Under the pieces are notes generated by a model. It was not told the origin of the DNA and ran no database searches. It was given only the letters and a program-made list of their open reading frames with translations. Positions 1-5,902 of a stretch of 7,995 nucleotides of DNA are shown here, in pieces (the stretch's first letter is position 1; the number at the start of each line of letters is the position of its first letter). The DNA comes from Actinomycetales bacterium (GTDB lineage Bacteria > Actinomycetota > Actinomycetes > S36-B12), in assembly GCA_017849335.1 (NCBI GenBank), contig JAFIHP010000188.1:1-7995 (forward strand), written 5' to 3'. The translations under genes and the position numbers were made by a program.

Positions 1-639
1 GACGAGGTCATCGGGACGGTAGCGGTCGAAAGACCCACCCTCGAGGACCGGATCGACGGCACCTACCGCAGCGCGGACCGGGTACGCCTGGACTGGCACG
101 ACGGCAGCCACATCACCGGCGTCCTGACGGTCACGGGCGGCACGTGGACGTCAGCCCGCGCGAGCGGAGCGACCGTGGCCGACGCGCTGCTGCGGGCGAC
201 GCGCATCCACCCCGCGCGCCGGTTCGACTCGCGCGTCGAGCCCCTCCACGCGGCGCTGGCCGAGGCGGATCGCTCCCGGCTGGCAACCGATCTCCTCGCC
301 ACCGGTGTCGTCGACGGGCCCACCGCCGACCACCTCACCCGGCTCTACGGGAGCGATGCCGCGGCGGTCGCCGACCTCGTGCGCGCGGACCCTCGGCTCG
401 GCCGGCGACTGTCGTCCGACCCCGCGCGCGGGGACATCGCGGCCCAAGCCGTCTTCGCCGTCACTCACGAGGCCGCCCAAACGGTCGACGACGTCGCCCT
501 GCGCAGACTGTCCGGCGGCGTCCTCGGCGCCCCGGGACACGATGAGCTCATCGCGATCGCCGAGGTCGTCGAGCCGCTGCTCGGCCGTGCCTCGGCCGCC
601 GGGGACGCCCCCACCACGAGCACGGCCGATTCCCGCTAG
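1..639 (+). CDS. GlpD-like FAD-dependent glycerol-3-phosphate dehydrogenase, C-terminal part (5' end outside window)
   Basis: The reading frame is open from the first base to TAG at 637-639 and gives 212 C-terminal residues. GlpD enzymes oxidise sn-glycerol 3-phosphate to dihydroxyacetone phosphate at the membrane and pass electrons to quinone. Two regions support the call. The segment LTVTGGTWTSAR (residues 42-53 of the visible part) matches the family's conserved GGKLTTYR block that closes the FAD/substrate domain. The later segment HLTRLYGSDAAAVADLV, then AVFAVTHEAAQTVDDVALRR, matches the helical C-terminal (DAO_C) domain, where family members have an RYG segment and an E-x-A-x-T-x-x-D-x-x-x-R-R pattern. 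The lysine of GGK is threonine here (codon 142-144), so activity or substrate may differ. The N-terminal FAD-binding Rossmann motif lies outside the window and cannot be checked. The tail after about residue 195 is low-complexity and poorly conserved. The next gene begins 32 nt downstream on the same strand. Family assignment is fairly sure; substrate is not. Confidence 0.75.
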   Translation, partial: DEVIGTVAVERPTLEDRIDGTYRSADRVRLDWHDGSHITGVLTVTGGTWTSARASGATVADALLRATRIHPARRFDSRVEPLHAALAEADRSRLATDLLATGVVDGPTADHLTRLYGSDAAAVADLVRADPRLGRRLSSDPARGDIAAQAVFAVTHEAAQTVDDVALRRLSGGVLGAPGHDELIAIAEVVEPLLGRASAAGDAPTTSTADSR

Positions 640-659
640 TACGCCGTCGGCCGGCGCGG

Positions 660-665
660 CAGGCT
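660..665 (+). promoter_or_regulatory. Weak -10-like hexamer before alkA
   Basis: CAGGCT lies exactly 6 nt before the GTG at 672. It fits only the minimal xAxxxT form of an actinobacterial -10 box. The last T would be at -7 if transcription began on the G of GTG, giving a leaderless mRNA. No clear -35 is visible. The alternative is translation from the weak GGGG purine run at 666-669. Confidence 0.25.
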
Positions 666-671
666 GGGGTC

Positions 672-2099
672 GTGCACCTGGACCATGACCACTGCTACCG
701 CGCGATCCGCAGCCGTGACGCGCGATTCGACGGCTGGTTCGTCACGGCGGTCCGGACGACGGGGATCTACTGCCGGCCCTCGTGCCCGGCCATGACCCCG
801 AAGCGGGCGAACGTCGAGTTCTTCGTGGCCCCGGCCACCGCGCAGGCGCACGGCTACCGCGCCTGCAAGCGGTGCCGGCCCGACGCATCACCCGGTTCAC
901 CCGAGTGGAACACGCGCGCCGACGTCGTCGGGCGTGCGATGCGGCTCATCGCCGACGGCGTCGTCGACCGGGAAGGCGTGGACGGGCTCGCCGCCCGGTT
1001 GGGGTACAGCGCGCGCCAGGTGAACCGCGCGCTCGTCGCCGAGGTCGGGTCGGGACCGCTCGCCCTGGCACGCGCCCAGCGCGCCCAGACCGCACGCATC
1101 CTCATCGAGACCACCGCGCTGCCGATCACCGACGTCGCGTTCGCGAGCGGCTTCCACAGCGTCCGACAGTTCAACGACACCATCCGGGACGTGTACGCCG
1201 CGAGCCCGCGGCAGCTGCGGGCGACGACGCCGCTGAATCCCGTACGCGGGCCGCTCACGCTGCGGCTGGCCGCCCGGTCGCCGCTGGACTGGGACCATCT
1301 CCACGACTTCCTCGCCACGCGAGCGGTGCCGGCGATCGAGAGCGCCGACGGCGACGTGTACCGCCGGTCGATCCGACTGGCAACCGGGGCGGGAGTCGTC
1401 AGCGTGCGGGCCGAGGACGGTTCCGTCGGGTGCACGCTGGTCCTCGACGACCTCGCCGACGTGCAGTCAGCGGTCGAGCGGACCCGGCGCCTGCTCGACC
1501 TCGACTGCGACCCGGAGGCGGTCGACCAGCACCTGGGTGCTGATCCCCTGCTCGCCCCGCTCGTACGGCGCCGCCCCGGGCTGCGCGCTCCCGGCCACGT
1601 CGACGGGACGGAACTGCTCGTGCGCGCGGTGCTCGGACAGCAGGTCAGCGTCGCCGGTGCGCGGACGCTCGCCGCCCGGCTGGTCGCCGCACACGGCGAG
1701 CCGCTGCGCACGCCCGTCGGCGAGGTCACCCGGCTGTTCCCCAGCGCGGCCGCCATCGCCGCGTTGCGGCCCGAGGAGTTCGCGATGCCCCGGGCGCGCG
1801 GGACCGCGCTCATCGAGGCCTGCGCGCGCATCGCCGACGGCCGACTGGTCCTCGACGCCGGCAGCGACCGCGCCGAGGCCGAGGCCGCCCTGCTGGCCGT
1901 ACCGGGCATCGGGCCGTGGACCGCCGGCTACGTGGCGATGCGAGCCCTGGGTGATCCGGACGTCTTCCTGCCGACGGACGTCGGCGTCCGGCACGCGCTC
2001 GACGCGCTGGGAGCCGACCCCCGGTCCGCCGCCACGCTCGCCGAGCGCTGGCGCCCGTGGCGGTCGTACGCACTGCACCACCTGTGGGCCAGCCGGTGA
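672..2099 (+). CDS. alkA: Ada/AraC/AlkA fusion: methylation-responsive regulator and 3-methyladenine DNA glycosylase
   Basis: This 475-residue protein joins three modules. Residues about 1-75 are the Ada N-terminal zinc domain, with C34, C38, C65 and C68 at the same spacing as the four zinc cysteines of E. coli Ada; C34 corresponds to the residue that takes methyl groups from phosphotriesters. Residues about 84-183 are an AraC-type double helix-turn-helix ending with the typical SPRQLR. Residues about 190-305 match the AlkA N-terminal domain, and 309-475 are the HhH-GPD glycosylase domain with the hairpin VPGIGPWTAGY (410-420) and catalytic aspartate D436 in DVFLPTD. The glycosylase removes alkylated bases such as 3-methyladenine; the front part is expected to activate transcription after methylation. 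The Mycobacterium tuberculosis alkA product has the same layout. GTG at 672 is chosen because it begins directly at the Ada domain. ogt follows 29 nt downstream, so the two genes likely form an adaptive-response operon. All recognised catalytic residues are intact. Confidence 0.95.
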   Translation: MHLDHDHCYRAIRSRDARFDGWFVTAVRTTGIYCRPSCPAMTPKRANVEFFVAPATAQAHGYRACKRCRPDASPGSPEWNTRADVVGRAMRLIADGVVDREGVDGLAARLGYSARQVNRALVAEVGSGPLALARAQRAQTARILIETTALPITDVAFASGFHSVRQFNDTIRDVYAASPRQLRATTPLNPVRGPLTLRLAARSPLDWDHLHDFLATRAVPAIESADGDVYRRSIRLATGAGVVSVRAEDGSVGCTLVLDDLADVQSAVERTRRLLDLDCDPEAVDQHLGADPLLAPLVRRRPGLRAPGHVDGTELLVRAVLGQQVSVAGARTLAARLVAAHGEPLRTPVGEVTRLFPSAAAIAALRPEEFAMPRARGTALIEACARIADGRLVLDAGSDRAEAEAALLAVPGIGPWTAGYVAMRALGDPDVFLPTDVGVRHALDALGADPRSAATLAERWRPWRSYALHHLWASR

Positions 2100-2116
2100 G
2101 AGCCGGCACGACGAAC

Positions 2117-2122
2117 GGAAGG
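2117..2122 (+). promoter_or_regulatory. Ribosome binding site that decides the ogt start
   Basis: GGAAGG sits 6 nt before the GTG at 2129. It supports this start over the in-frame ATG at 2057, which would lie inside the end of alkA and add residues without similarity to the family. Confidence 0.6.
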
Positions 2123-2128
2123 CGGATC

Positions 2129-2629
2129 GTGGACGATCTCAGCAGCACGCAGACGGACAGCCCGGTGGGCCGGCTGACCCTGGTCGCCGGACCGCGCGGA
2201 CTACGCGCGCTCCTGTGGCCCGACGAGCGCCAGGGCCGGGTGCGCGTCGGCGCGGTGACGGGCGGAGGACCCGCGGCCGACGCGGTCCTCGAGCAGTCAC
2301 GGCGACAGCTCGACGAGTACTTCGCCGGGCACCGCACCCGGTTCGATCTCCCCCTCGACCCGCACGGCACGCCGTTCCAGCTTCAGGCGTGGCAGGCGCT
2401 GCGCGCGATCCCCTACGGCCGGACGGCCACGTACGGCGAACAGGCGGCGCGACTCGGCGATGCGCGGAAGGCCCGCGCGGTCGGGGCGGCGAACGGCCGC
2501 AACCCGATCAGCATCGTCGTGCCGTGCCATCGGGTGGTCGGAAGCTCCGGCGCACTCACCGGGTTCGCCGGCGGGCTCGACACGAAGTCCTGGCTGCTGG
2601 CCCACGAGCGGGCACACGCAGCCGGGTAG
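2129..2629 (+). CDS. ogt: Methylated-DNA--protein-cysteine S-methyltransferase (O6-alkylguanine-DNA alkyltransferase)
   Basis: A 166-residue suicide enzyme that moves the alkyl group from O6-alkylguanine (and O4-alkylthymine) in DNA to its own cysteine. The active-site motif IVVPCHRVVG is present with acceptor C133 (codon 2525-2527). Ahead of it is the DNA-binding helix-turn-helix region: FQLQAWQALRAIPYGRTATYGEQA, shown here as two adjoining blocks FQLQAWQALRAIPYGR and TATYGEQA, then the RAVGAANGRNP segment with the arginine finger expected in this family. After the cysteine the family's SSGALTGFAGGLDTKSWLL pattern is complete. The N-terminal half (about residues 1-78) is the variable domain, beginning with SPVGRLTLVAG. 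Length is normal. It follows alkA by 29 nt with its own ribosome binding site, as in the M. tuberculosis alkA-ogt arrangement, so co-transcription is likely. Because it lacks an Ada domain, regulation would come from the upstream fusion protein. Confidence 0.96.
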   Translation: MDDLSSTQTDSPVGRLTLVAGPRGLRALLWPDERQGRVRVGAVTGGGPAADAVLEQSRRQLDEYFAGHRTRFDLPLDPHGTPFQLQAWQALRAIPYGRTATYGEQAARLGDARKARAVGAANGRNPISIVVPCHRVVGSSGALTGFAGGLDTKSWLLAHERAHAAG

Positions 2630-2639
2630 ACCGTCGCGG

Positions 2640-2645
2640 TACCTT
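2640..2645 (+). promoter_or_regulatory. Candidate -10 box for a leaderless HipA-like kinase mRNA
   Basis: TACCTT matches the actinobacterial TAnnnT consensus and ends 6 nt before the GTG at 2652. Its final T would be at -7 relative to a transcript starting on the GTG, the standard geometry of leaderless genes. The gene has no good Shine-Dalgarno sequence. No convincing -35 element is seen. Confidence 0.45.
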
Positions 2646-2651
2646 GCCGGG

Positions 2652-3416
2652 GTGCTCCGTCAGGTCAGCGTCACCCGGTACGTCACGCCCTTACGCGAGG
2701 GCGGGTCGCTGCTCGGCCTGATGGAGGCGGACGACCTCGGCACGTACGTCGTGAAGTTCCGCGGTGCCGGGCAGGGTCCGAAGGCCCTGGTGGCCGAGGT
2801 GATCGCCGCCGGACTGGCGCGGGCGCTGGATCTGCCGGTCCCGGACCTGGTGCTCGTGGACCTCGATCCGGCGCTGGCTCCGGCGGAGCCGGACCAGGAG
2901 GTTCAGGACCTCCTGCGCGCGAGCGCCGGAACCAACCTGGGCGTGGACTTCCTTCCCGGCGCACTCGACTTCTCCCCGTCGGCCTTCCCGGTGGACCCGG
3001 AGTTCGCCGGACGCGTGCTGTGGTTCGACGCGCTCATCGACAACCGCGACCGCACGCACCGCAACCCGAACATGCTGCAGTGGCACGGCACGCGCCTGAT
3101 CGACCACGGCGCGTCGCTTCCCTTCCACCACCGGTGGGAGACGGCGGCCGCCTCGGACGCCCGCGCGTACGACGCGAGCGACCACGTGCTGATCGGATCA
3201 CGACCCGCGGTGGTCTCCGCCGACGCCGCGCTGGCCCCGCTGCTCACGCCGGCGGTGCTCGACGCGGTCGTCGACGACGTGCCCGTCGCCTGGCTCGACG
3301 GGGCGACCGCGGCGGACTACGTCGACCGGCTTCGTGGACGGCTCGCCGCCCGCGACACGTGGGTGCCGGCGCTGGCGGCATCCGTCGCGGCGCACGAGGC
3401 GGGAGCCGCACGATGA
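2652..3416 (+). CDS. HipA-like kinase-fold protein (HipA_2 type), partner of DUF3037
   Basis: A 254-residue protein of the small HipA-like family usually found next to DUF3037. It starts with LRQVSVTRYVTPLREGGSL, the expected N-terminus of this family, so GTG 2652 is preferred over starts further upstream inside ogt. Kinase features are visible: a glycine-rich start GGSLLG (17-22), the likely ATP-contacting lysine K35 in TYVVKF, a helix with E49 in LVAEVIAAGLARALDLPVP, the putative catalytic loop DALIDNRDRTHRNPN (126-140, with D133 and N138 or N140 as candidate catalytic and metal residues), and IDHGA (150-154) with D151 at the DFG-like metal position. Compared with toxin HipA (about 440 residues) it lacks the N-terminal subdomain. 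No HipB-like antitoxin is adjacent. It overlaps the DUF3037 start by ATGA, implying coupled translation. Substrate and role are unknown; a toxin function is not supported by context. Confidence 0.85.
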   Translation: MLRQVSVTRYVTPLREGGSLLGLMEADDLGTYVVKFRGAGQGPKALVAEVIAAGLARALDLPVPDLVLVDLDPALAPAEPDQEVQDLLRASAGTNLGVDFLPGALDFSPSAFPVDPEFAGRVLWFDALIDNRDRTHRNPNMLQWHGTRLIDHGASLPFHHRWETAAASDARAYDASDHVLIGSRPAVVSADAALAPLLTPAVLDAVVDDVPVAWLDGATAADYVDRLRGRLAARDTWVPALAASVAAHEAGAAR

Positions 3417-3793
3417 CGGCGGCCGGTCGGGTGCCGTTCGAGTACGCGGTACTGCGGGCGGTCCCCCGGGTCGAGCGCGGGGAGTCCGTGAACGTGGGGG
3501 TCCTCGTCTACTGCCAGGCGCGCGGGTACCTGGGCGCTCGCACGCACGTCGACGTCGCCCGCCTCATGGCCCTCGACCCGTCGATCGACGTCGTCGCGGT
3601 CGAGCACGCCGTGACGGCGGCCGCCGACTGCACCCGGCGGGCCGGCGACGCCGCCGGCCGACGGTTCCGCTGGCTCACGGCCCCCCGCAGCACCGTCGTG
3701 CAGCCCGGCCCGGTGCACACCGGGCTCACGGTCGACCCCGACGCCGAGGCCGACCGGCTGCTCGCCCTGCTCGTCCTGCCCCTCCCCGGATAG
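3413..3793 (+). CDS. DUF3037 family protein
   Basis: A 126-residue protein recognised from its N-terminal signature FEYAVLRAVPRVERGESVNV (9-28) followed by GVLVYC: the YA-x-LR-x-VPRVERGE-x-NVGV pattern is the hallmark of DUF3037. The remainder is helical, rich in Ala, Asp and Arg, and ends with LTVDPDAEADRLLALLVLPL, typical of the family C-terminus. It has no signal peptide or membrane segment, so it should be cytoplasmic. ATG 3413 overlaps the stop of the kinase-like gene by 4 nt and has a GGGAG ribosome site 7 nt upstream. The constant pairing with HipA-like kinases suggests a joint function, with this protein as substrate, partner or modulator, but that is inference. No biochemical role is established that I know of. 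Confidence 0.9.
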   Translation: MTAAGRVPFEYAVLRAVPRVERGESVNVGVLVYCQARGYLGARTHVDVARLMALDPSIDVVAVEHAVTAAADCTRRAGDAAGRRFRWLTAPRSTVVQPGPVHTGLTVDPDAEADRLLALLVLPLPG

Positions 3794-3796
3794 CCG

Positions 3797-3815
3797 GAGC
3801 GCCCCGGGGCGGCTC
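3797..3815. terminator. GC-rich hairpin between convergent genes
   Basis: GAGC (3797-3800) pairs with GCTC (3812-3815) and GCC (3801-3803) with GGC (3808-3810), leaving a CCGG tetraloop and one bulged G at 3811. It lies between the DUF3037 stop (3793) and the acetyltransferase stop (3814-3816), just where both converging transcripts need to end. There is no T-run on either side, so it would be an L-shaped or Rho-assisted actinobacterial terminator rather than a classical one. In such GC-rich DNA it could also be chance. Confidence 0.4.
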
Positions 3816-4326
3816 ACCGCGGGACGGCGCGCCACGCCTTCCGCTCCAACCGCATGACCAGGCAGTCGTCGGTCCCGAACCGCCGCGGCCCGACGACGGC
3901 GAACCCGAGCCGGGCGTAGAACGCCTGCGCGCGCACGTTCGCGGCGAGAGGGTCGATGAGCACCGCCGTCACCAGCGGGGCGGCGAAGGACGCGTCGAGC
4001 ACCTGGCGCATCATCTGCGTCCCGATCCCCCGCCCGAGGTCAGCCTCCTCGCCGATCCAGATGTCGATCGCGCGCAGCCCCTCGTCGCAGTCGCCCCAGT
4101 AATGCGTCCGCTCGCGCGCCGGGTCGATGACCTGGACGACGCCGACGGGACGTCCGTCCTCCTCGGCGATCCAGATCTCCCACGTGTCGTCCGCGAGCGC
4201 GATGTCCTCGGCCCAGTCTGCGACGTCGTCGTCACCGGTGGAGGCGACGACGTGCGGCTGGGTGTCCCAGTAGCTCAGGAGCTCGATGTCGGCGGGCGTG
4301 GCGGGCCGCAGGCGGATGTCGTGCAT
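3814..4326 (-). CDS. GNAT family N-acetyltransferase, AAC(6')-Ib-like
   Basis: A 170-residue single-domain acetyltransferase that should move acetyl from acetyl-CoA to an amine. Residues 83-88 GLRAID and 97-103 LGRGIGT, then IDPLAANVRAQAFYARLGF (124-142), follow the order seen in AAC(6')-Ib aminoglycoside 6'-acetyltransferases (GID, LGKGLGT, TDP-x-x-x-N-x-RA-x-x-x-Y-x-x-x-GF). The GRGIG segment is the acetyl-CoA pyrophosphate loop, D88 matches an acceptor-site aspartate, and Y137 lies in the Y-x-x-x-GF block. The N-terminus IRLRPATPADIELLSYW is the usual GNAT beta1-alpha1. The same fold also includes siderophore-biosynthesis and general GNAT enzymes, so true aminoglycoside resistance is only a possibility. 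ATG 4326 lies 31 nt after the second DUF202 gene; a -10-like GATGAT 6 nt upstream suggests it may have its own leaderless transcript. Converges with DUF3037. Confidence 0.85.
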   Translation of the reverse strand: MHDIRLRPATPADIELLSYWDTQPHVVASTGDDDVADWAEDIALADDTWEIWIAEEDGRPVGVVQVIDPARERTHYWGDCDEGLRAIDIWIGEEADLGRGIGTQMMRQVLDASFAAPLVTAVLIDPLAANVRAQAFYARLGFAVVGPRRFGTDDCLVMRLERKAWRAVPR

Positions 4327-4332
4327 GCGTCC

Positions 4333-4338
4333 ATCATC
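4333..4338 (-). promoter_or_regulatory. Weak -10-like hexamer before the GNAT gene
   Basis: On the minus strand GATGAT ends 6 nt before the ATG at 4326. It fits xAxxxT with its last T at -7 relative to a leaderless transcript. No strong Shine-Dalgarno precedes the gene, which favours this reading, but the hexamer lacks the preferred initial T. Confidence 0.25.
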
Positions 4339-4357
4339 ACCGCGCAGAGCGCCCGCG

Positions 4358-4693
4358 TCAGCCCACCGCGAGCGCGACCGCGACAGCGGCGACCGTGGTC
4401 AGGCACACCGTCATCGCGTACGGACGGAAGTGACGGTCCAGCGACGGCGGCGACCCGGGCGCCTGCGACGCGGCTGCCAGCGCGCGACCACGCACCACGG
4501 ACAGCGCGACGGCCGTCGCCCCCGGCACGACGGCGACCAGCGCGAGCCAGCGTGGAGCATCGTCGACGATGAGCCCGCGGACCAGAAGCAGCGTGACCGC
4601 CACGAGCCCGAGCCCCGTGCGCAGCCACGACTGCCGGGTCCGCAGGACCGCGTCGTCGCGCAGGACCGCGGCCGCGCCGCCGGGCTCGGTCAC
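4358..4693 (-). CDS. DUF202 family small membrane protein (second copy)
   Basis: A 111-residue protein with the DUF202 core. Residues 18-32 RTRQSWLRTGLGLVA correspond to the family pattern RT-x-LAW-x-RT-x-LG. Three hydrophobic segments are visible at about 27-43, 49-67 and 94-110, with the first closely following the positively charged R18-R25 stretch. GTG 4693 is preferred because its GTGA overlaps the stop of the upstream DUF202 gene by 4 nt; the longer frame running back to 4816 only adds an Arg-rich stretch antisense-like in composition and inside the neighbouring gene. The core is less well conserved than in the first copy (RQSW in place of FLAW). Function is unknown; DUF202 proteins are predicted inner-membrane proteins. 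The overlap implies the two copies are made together and could form a hetero-oligomer. Confidence 0.8.
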   Translation of the reverse strand: MTEPGGAAAVLRDDAVLRTRQSWLRTGLGLVAVTLLLVRGLIVDDAPRWLALVAVVPGATAVALSVVRGRALAAASQAPGSPPSLDRHFRPYAMTVCLTTVAAVAVALAVG

Positions 4694-5028
4694 GACAGGG
4701 CGAGGATGACGGCGACGACCACGGCCAACGCGGCGAACAGCGAACCGATGACGACGAGCGCGGCGCTCGGCGGTACCGGTCGACCGGCCCGCATCGCGGC
4801 GTCGGTCCGCGACCACCGCACGGTGCCGATCACCGCGACAAGGGCGCCGGCCAGGATCGTCGCGACCGCGATGGACACGACGACCGACTCGCCCTGCTCC
4901 ACCCGCACGAACTGGTCGAGGGCGACGCCGCCGGCGACCAGCCCGAGGGCCGTCCGCATCCAGGCCAGGAACGTCCGCTCGTTGGCGAGGAGGAACCGGT
5001 AGTCGACCTGGACCTCGGGCTCGGGCAC
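4690..5028 (-). CDS. DUF202 family small membrane protein, YidH-like (first copy)
   Basis: A 112-residue protein matching the YidH/DUF202 family from its opening DYRFLLANERTFLAWMRTALGL (residues 9-30, quoted as DYRFLLANER and TFLAWMRTALGL). The family signature ANERTFLAW-x-RTAL is complete. Hydrophobic segments at about 21-40, 49-68 and 88-111 predict three membrane helices with a short cytoplasmic N-terminus. GTG 5028 is chosen as the only start that keeps this N-terminus; a candidate -10 TACCGT lies 7 nt ahead. It begins 25 nt after the DrrB-like permease, on the same strand, so read-through from the transporter operon is also possible. Its stop overlaps the start of the second DUF202 gene. 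Molecular role unknown. Confidence 0.88.
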   Translation of the reverse strand: MPEPEVQVDYRFLLANERTFLAWMRTALGLVAGGVALDQFVRVEQGESVVVSIAVATILAGALVAVIGTVRWSRTDAAMRAGRPVPPSAALVVIGSLFAALAVVVAVILALS

Positions 5029-5035
5029 GTCGCAG

Positions 5036-5041
5036 ACGGTA
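5036..5041 (-). promoter_or_regulatory. Candidate -10 box before the DUF202 pair
   Basis: On the minus strand TACCGT matches TAnnnT and ends 7 nt before the GTG at 5028. It lies in the 25-nt gap after the permease gene and could start a separate, near-leaderless DUF202 transcript. No -35 is obvious. Confidence 0.35.
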
Positions 5042-5053
5042 GCGCGCCCGTGG

Positions 5054-5902
5054 TCAGCGCGACGTCGTGCGACGGTAGCGCCGGACCGACAGCGTCGCGA
5101 AGATCACGATCAGCACGGTGCACGAGATCAGCGTGTAGGCCTCGGCGTGCTGCAGCGGCCAGTAGTCGGGCTGGATCCCGGTCGGGTTGCCGAACAGCTC
5201 GCGACAGGCCAGGACGAGGGCGGAGATCGGGTTCCACGCCGCGAACGTCTGCAGCCATCCCGGCAGCGAGTTGATCGGGACGAACGCGTTCGACAGGAAC
5301 GTCAGCGGGAACAGCCAGATCAGGCCGGCGGTGTTCGCCGTCTCGGGGTTCGGCATGTAGAGCCCGACCCACGAGCCGATCCACGCGACCGTGTACGCGA
5401 ACAGCAGCAGGAGCCCGTAGGCCCAGATCGCGTTGAGCAGGCCGTTGTCGATCCGCCAGCCGACGACGTAGCCGGTGATCGTGAGCACGACGAGGACGAG
5501 CACCTGACGTGCGGCGTCGGCGAACGTGCGGCCGATCAGGACGGCCGGCGGGGACATCGGCAGCGAGCGGAACCGGTCGATGAGGCCCTTGTGCATGTCC
5601 TCGGCGAGGCCGACCGTGCTCGACGCCGCCGCGAAGGCAACGGTCTGCCCGAAGATGCCGGGCATGAGGTACTGCCGGTAGGCGTCGGCCGCCCCGTCGC
5701 CCGGGATCGGGATGGCGCCGCCGAAGACGTACGCGAACAGCAGCACGAAGATGACCGGCTGCACGAGCGAGAAGAACAGCAGCTCGGGCACGCGTACGGT
5801 CTGGATCAGGTTGCGCCGCGCGACGACGAGTCCGTCGTGCAGCGTCCACCCGTAGAACGGCCGGCTCATGGACACCGGGGCTGCGGTCGTGAGCGTGGTC
5901 AT
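5054..5902 (-). CDS. ABC-2 type transporter permease, DrrB-like
   Basis: A 282-residue membrane subunit that pairs with the ATPase encoded immediately upstream. Hydrophobic helices are visible at about 42-62, 79-98, 133-150, 158-183, 190-210 and 255-273, the six expected for ABC-2 permeases. The segment GLAEDMHKGLIDRFRSLPMS (98-117) is the conserved cytoplasmic coupling region of DrrB-type proteins, and LFPLTFLSNAFVP with LPGWLQTFAAWNP (about 197-227) is the C-terminal ABC-2 signature region. Family members export drugs such as daunorubicin, antibiotics, lipids or glycolipids; the substrate here cannot be read from sequence. ATG 5902 forms an ATGA overlap with the ATPase stop, so the two subunits should be translated together. 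M12 is a possible but less favoured start. Confidence 0.93.
   Translation of the reverse strand: MTTLTTAAPVSMSRPFYGWTLHDGLVVARRNLIQTVRVPELLFFSLVQPVIFVLLFAYVFGGAIPIPGDGAADAYRQYLMPGIFGQTVAFAAASSTVGLAEDMHKGLIDRFRSLPMSPPAVLIGRTFADAARQVLVLVVLTITGYVVGWRIDNGLLNAIWAYGLLLLFAYTVAWIGSWVGLYMPNPETANTAGLIWLFPLTFLSNAFVPINSLPGWLQTFAAWNPISALVLACRELFGNPTGIQPDYWPLQHAEAYTLISCTVLIVIFATLSVRRYRRTTSR

Noticed and set aside
642..656. Inverted repeat CGCCG-TCGGC-CGGCG between the GlpD-like gene and alkA, a possible terminator or Ada operator
   Set aside because: The stem is only 5 bp, has no T-run, and such GC palindromes arise by chance in this composition. It overlaps the region where an alkA operator could lie, but nothing specific supports that.
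854..1909. Long minus-strand open frame (351 codons) antisense to alkA
   Set aside because: It is rich in Arg and Ser, matches no family, and lies wholly opposite a well-supported gene. Long antisense frames are expected in GC-rich DNA.
2460..2651. Upstream in-frame extension of the HipA-like gene
   Set aside because: It would lie inside ogt, gives unrelated residues, and the family N-terminus begins at GTG 2652.
1537..2721. Plus-strand open frame of 394 codons spanning the alkA end, ogt and the HipA-like start
   Set aside because: It is out of frame with all three genes and is dominated by Arg, Pro and Ser; no recognisable domain.
2652..3793. Toxin-antitoxin system reading of the HipA-like/DUF3037 pair
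   Set aside because: The kinase-like gene comes first, there is no HipB-type HTH partner, and DUF3037 has no visible DNA-binding motif; the classical hipBA layout is absent.
4694..4816. N-terminal extension of the second DUF202 protein
   Set aside because: The extra 41 residues are Arg-rich, lie within the first DUF202 gene in another frame, and the GTGA overlap offers a natural start.
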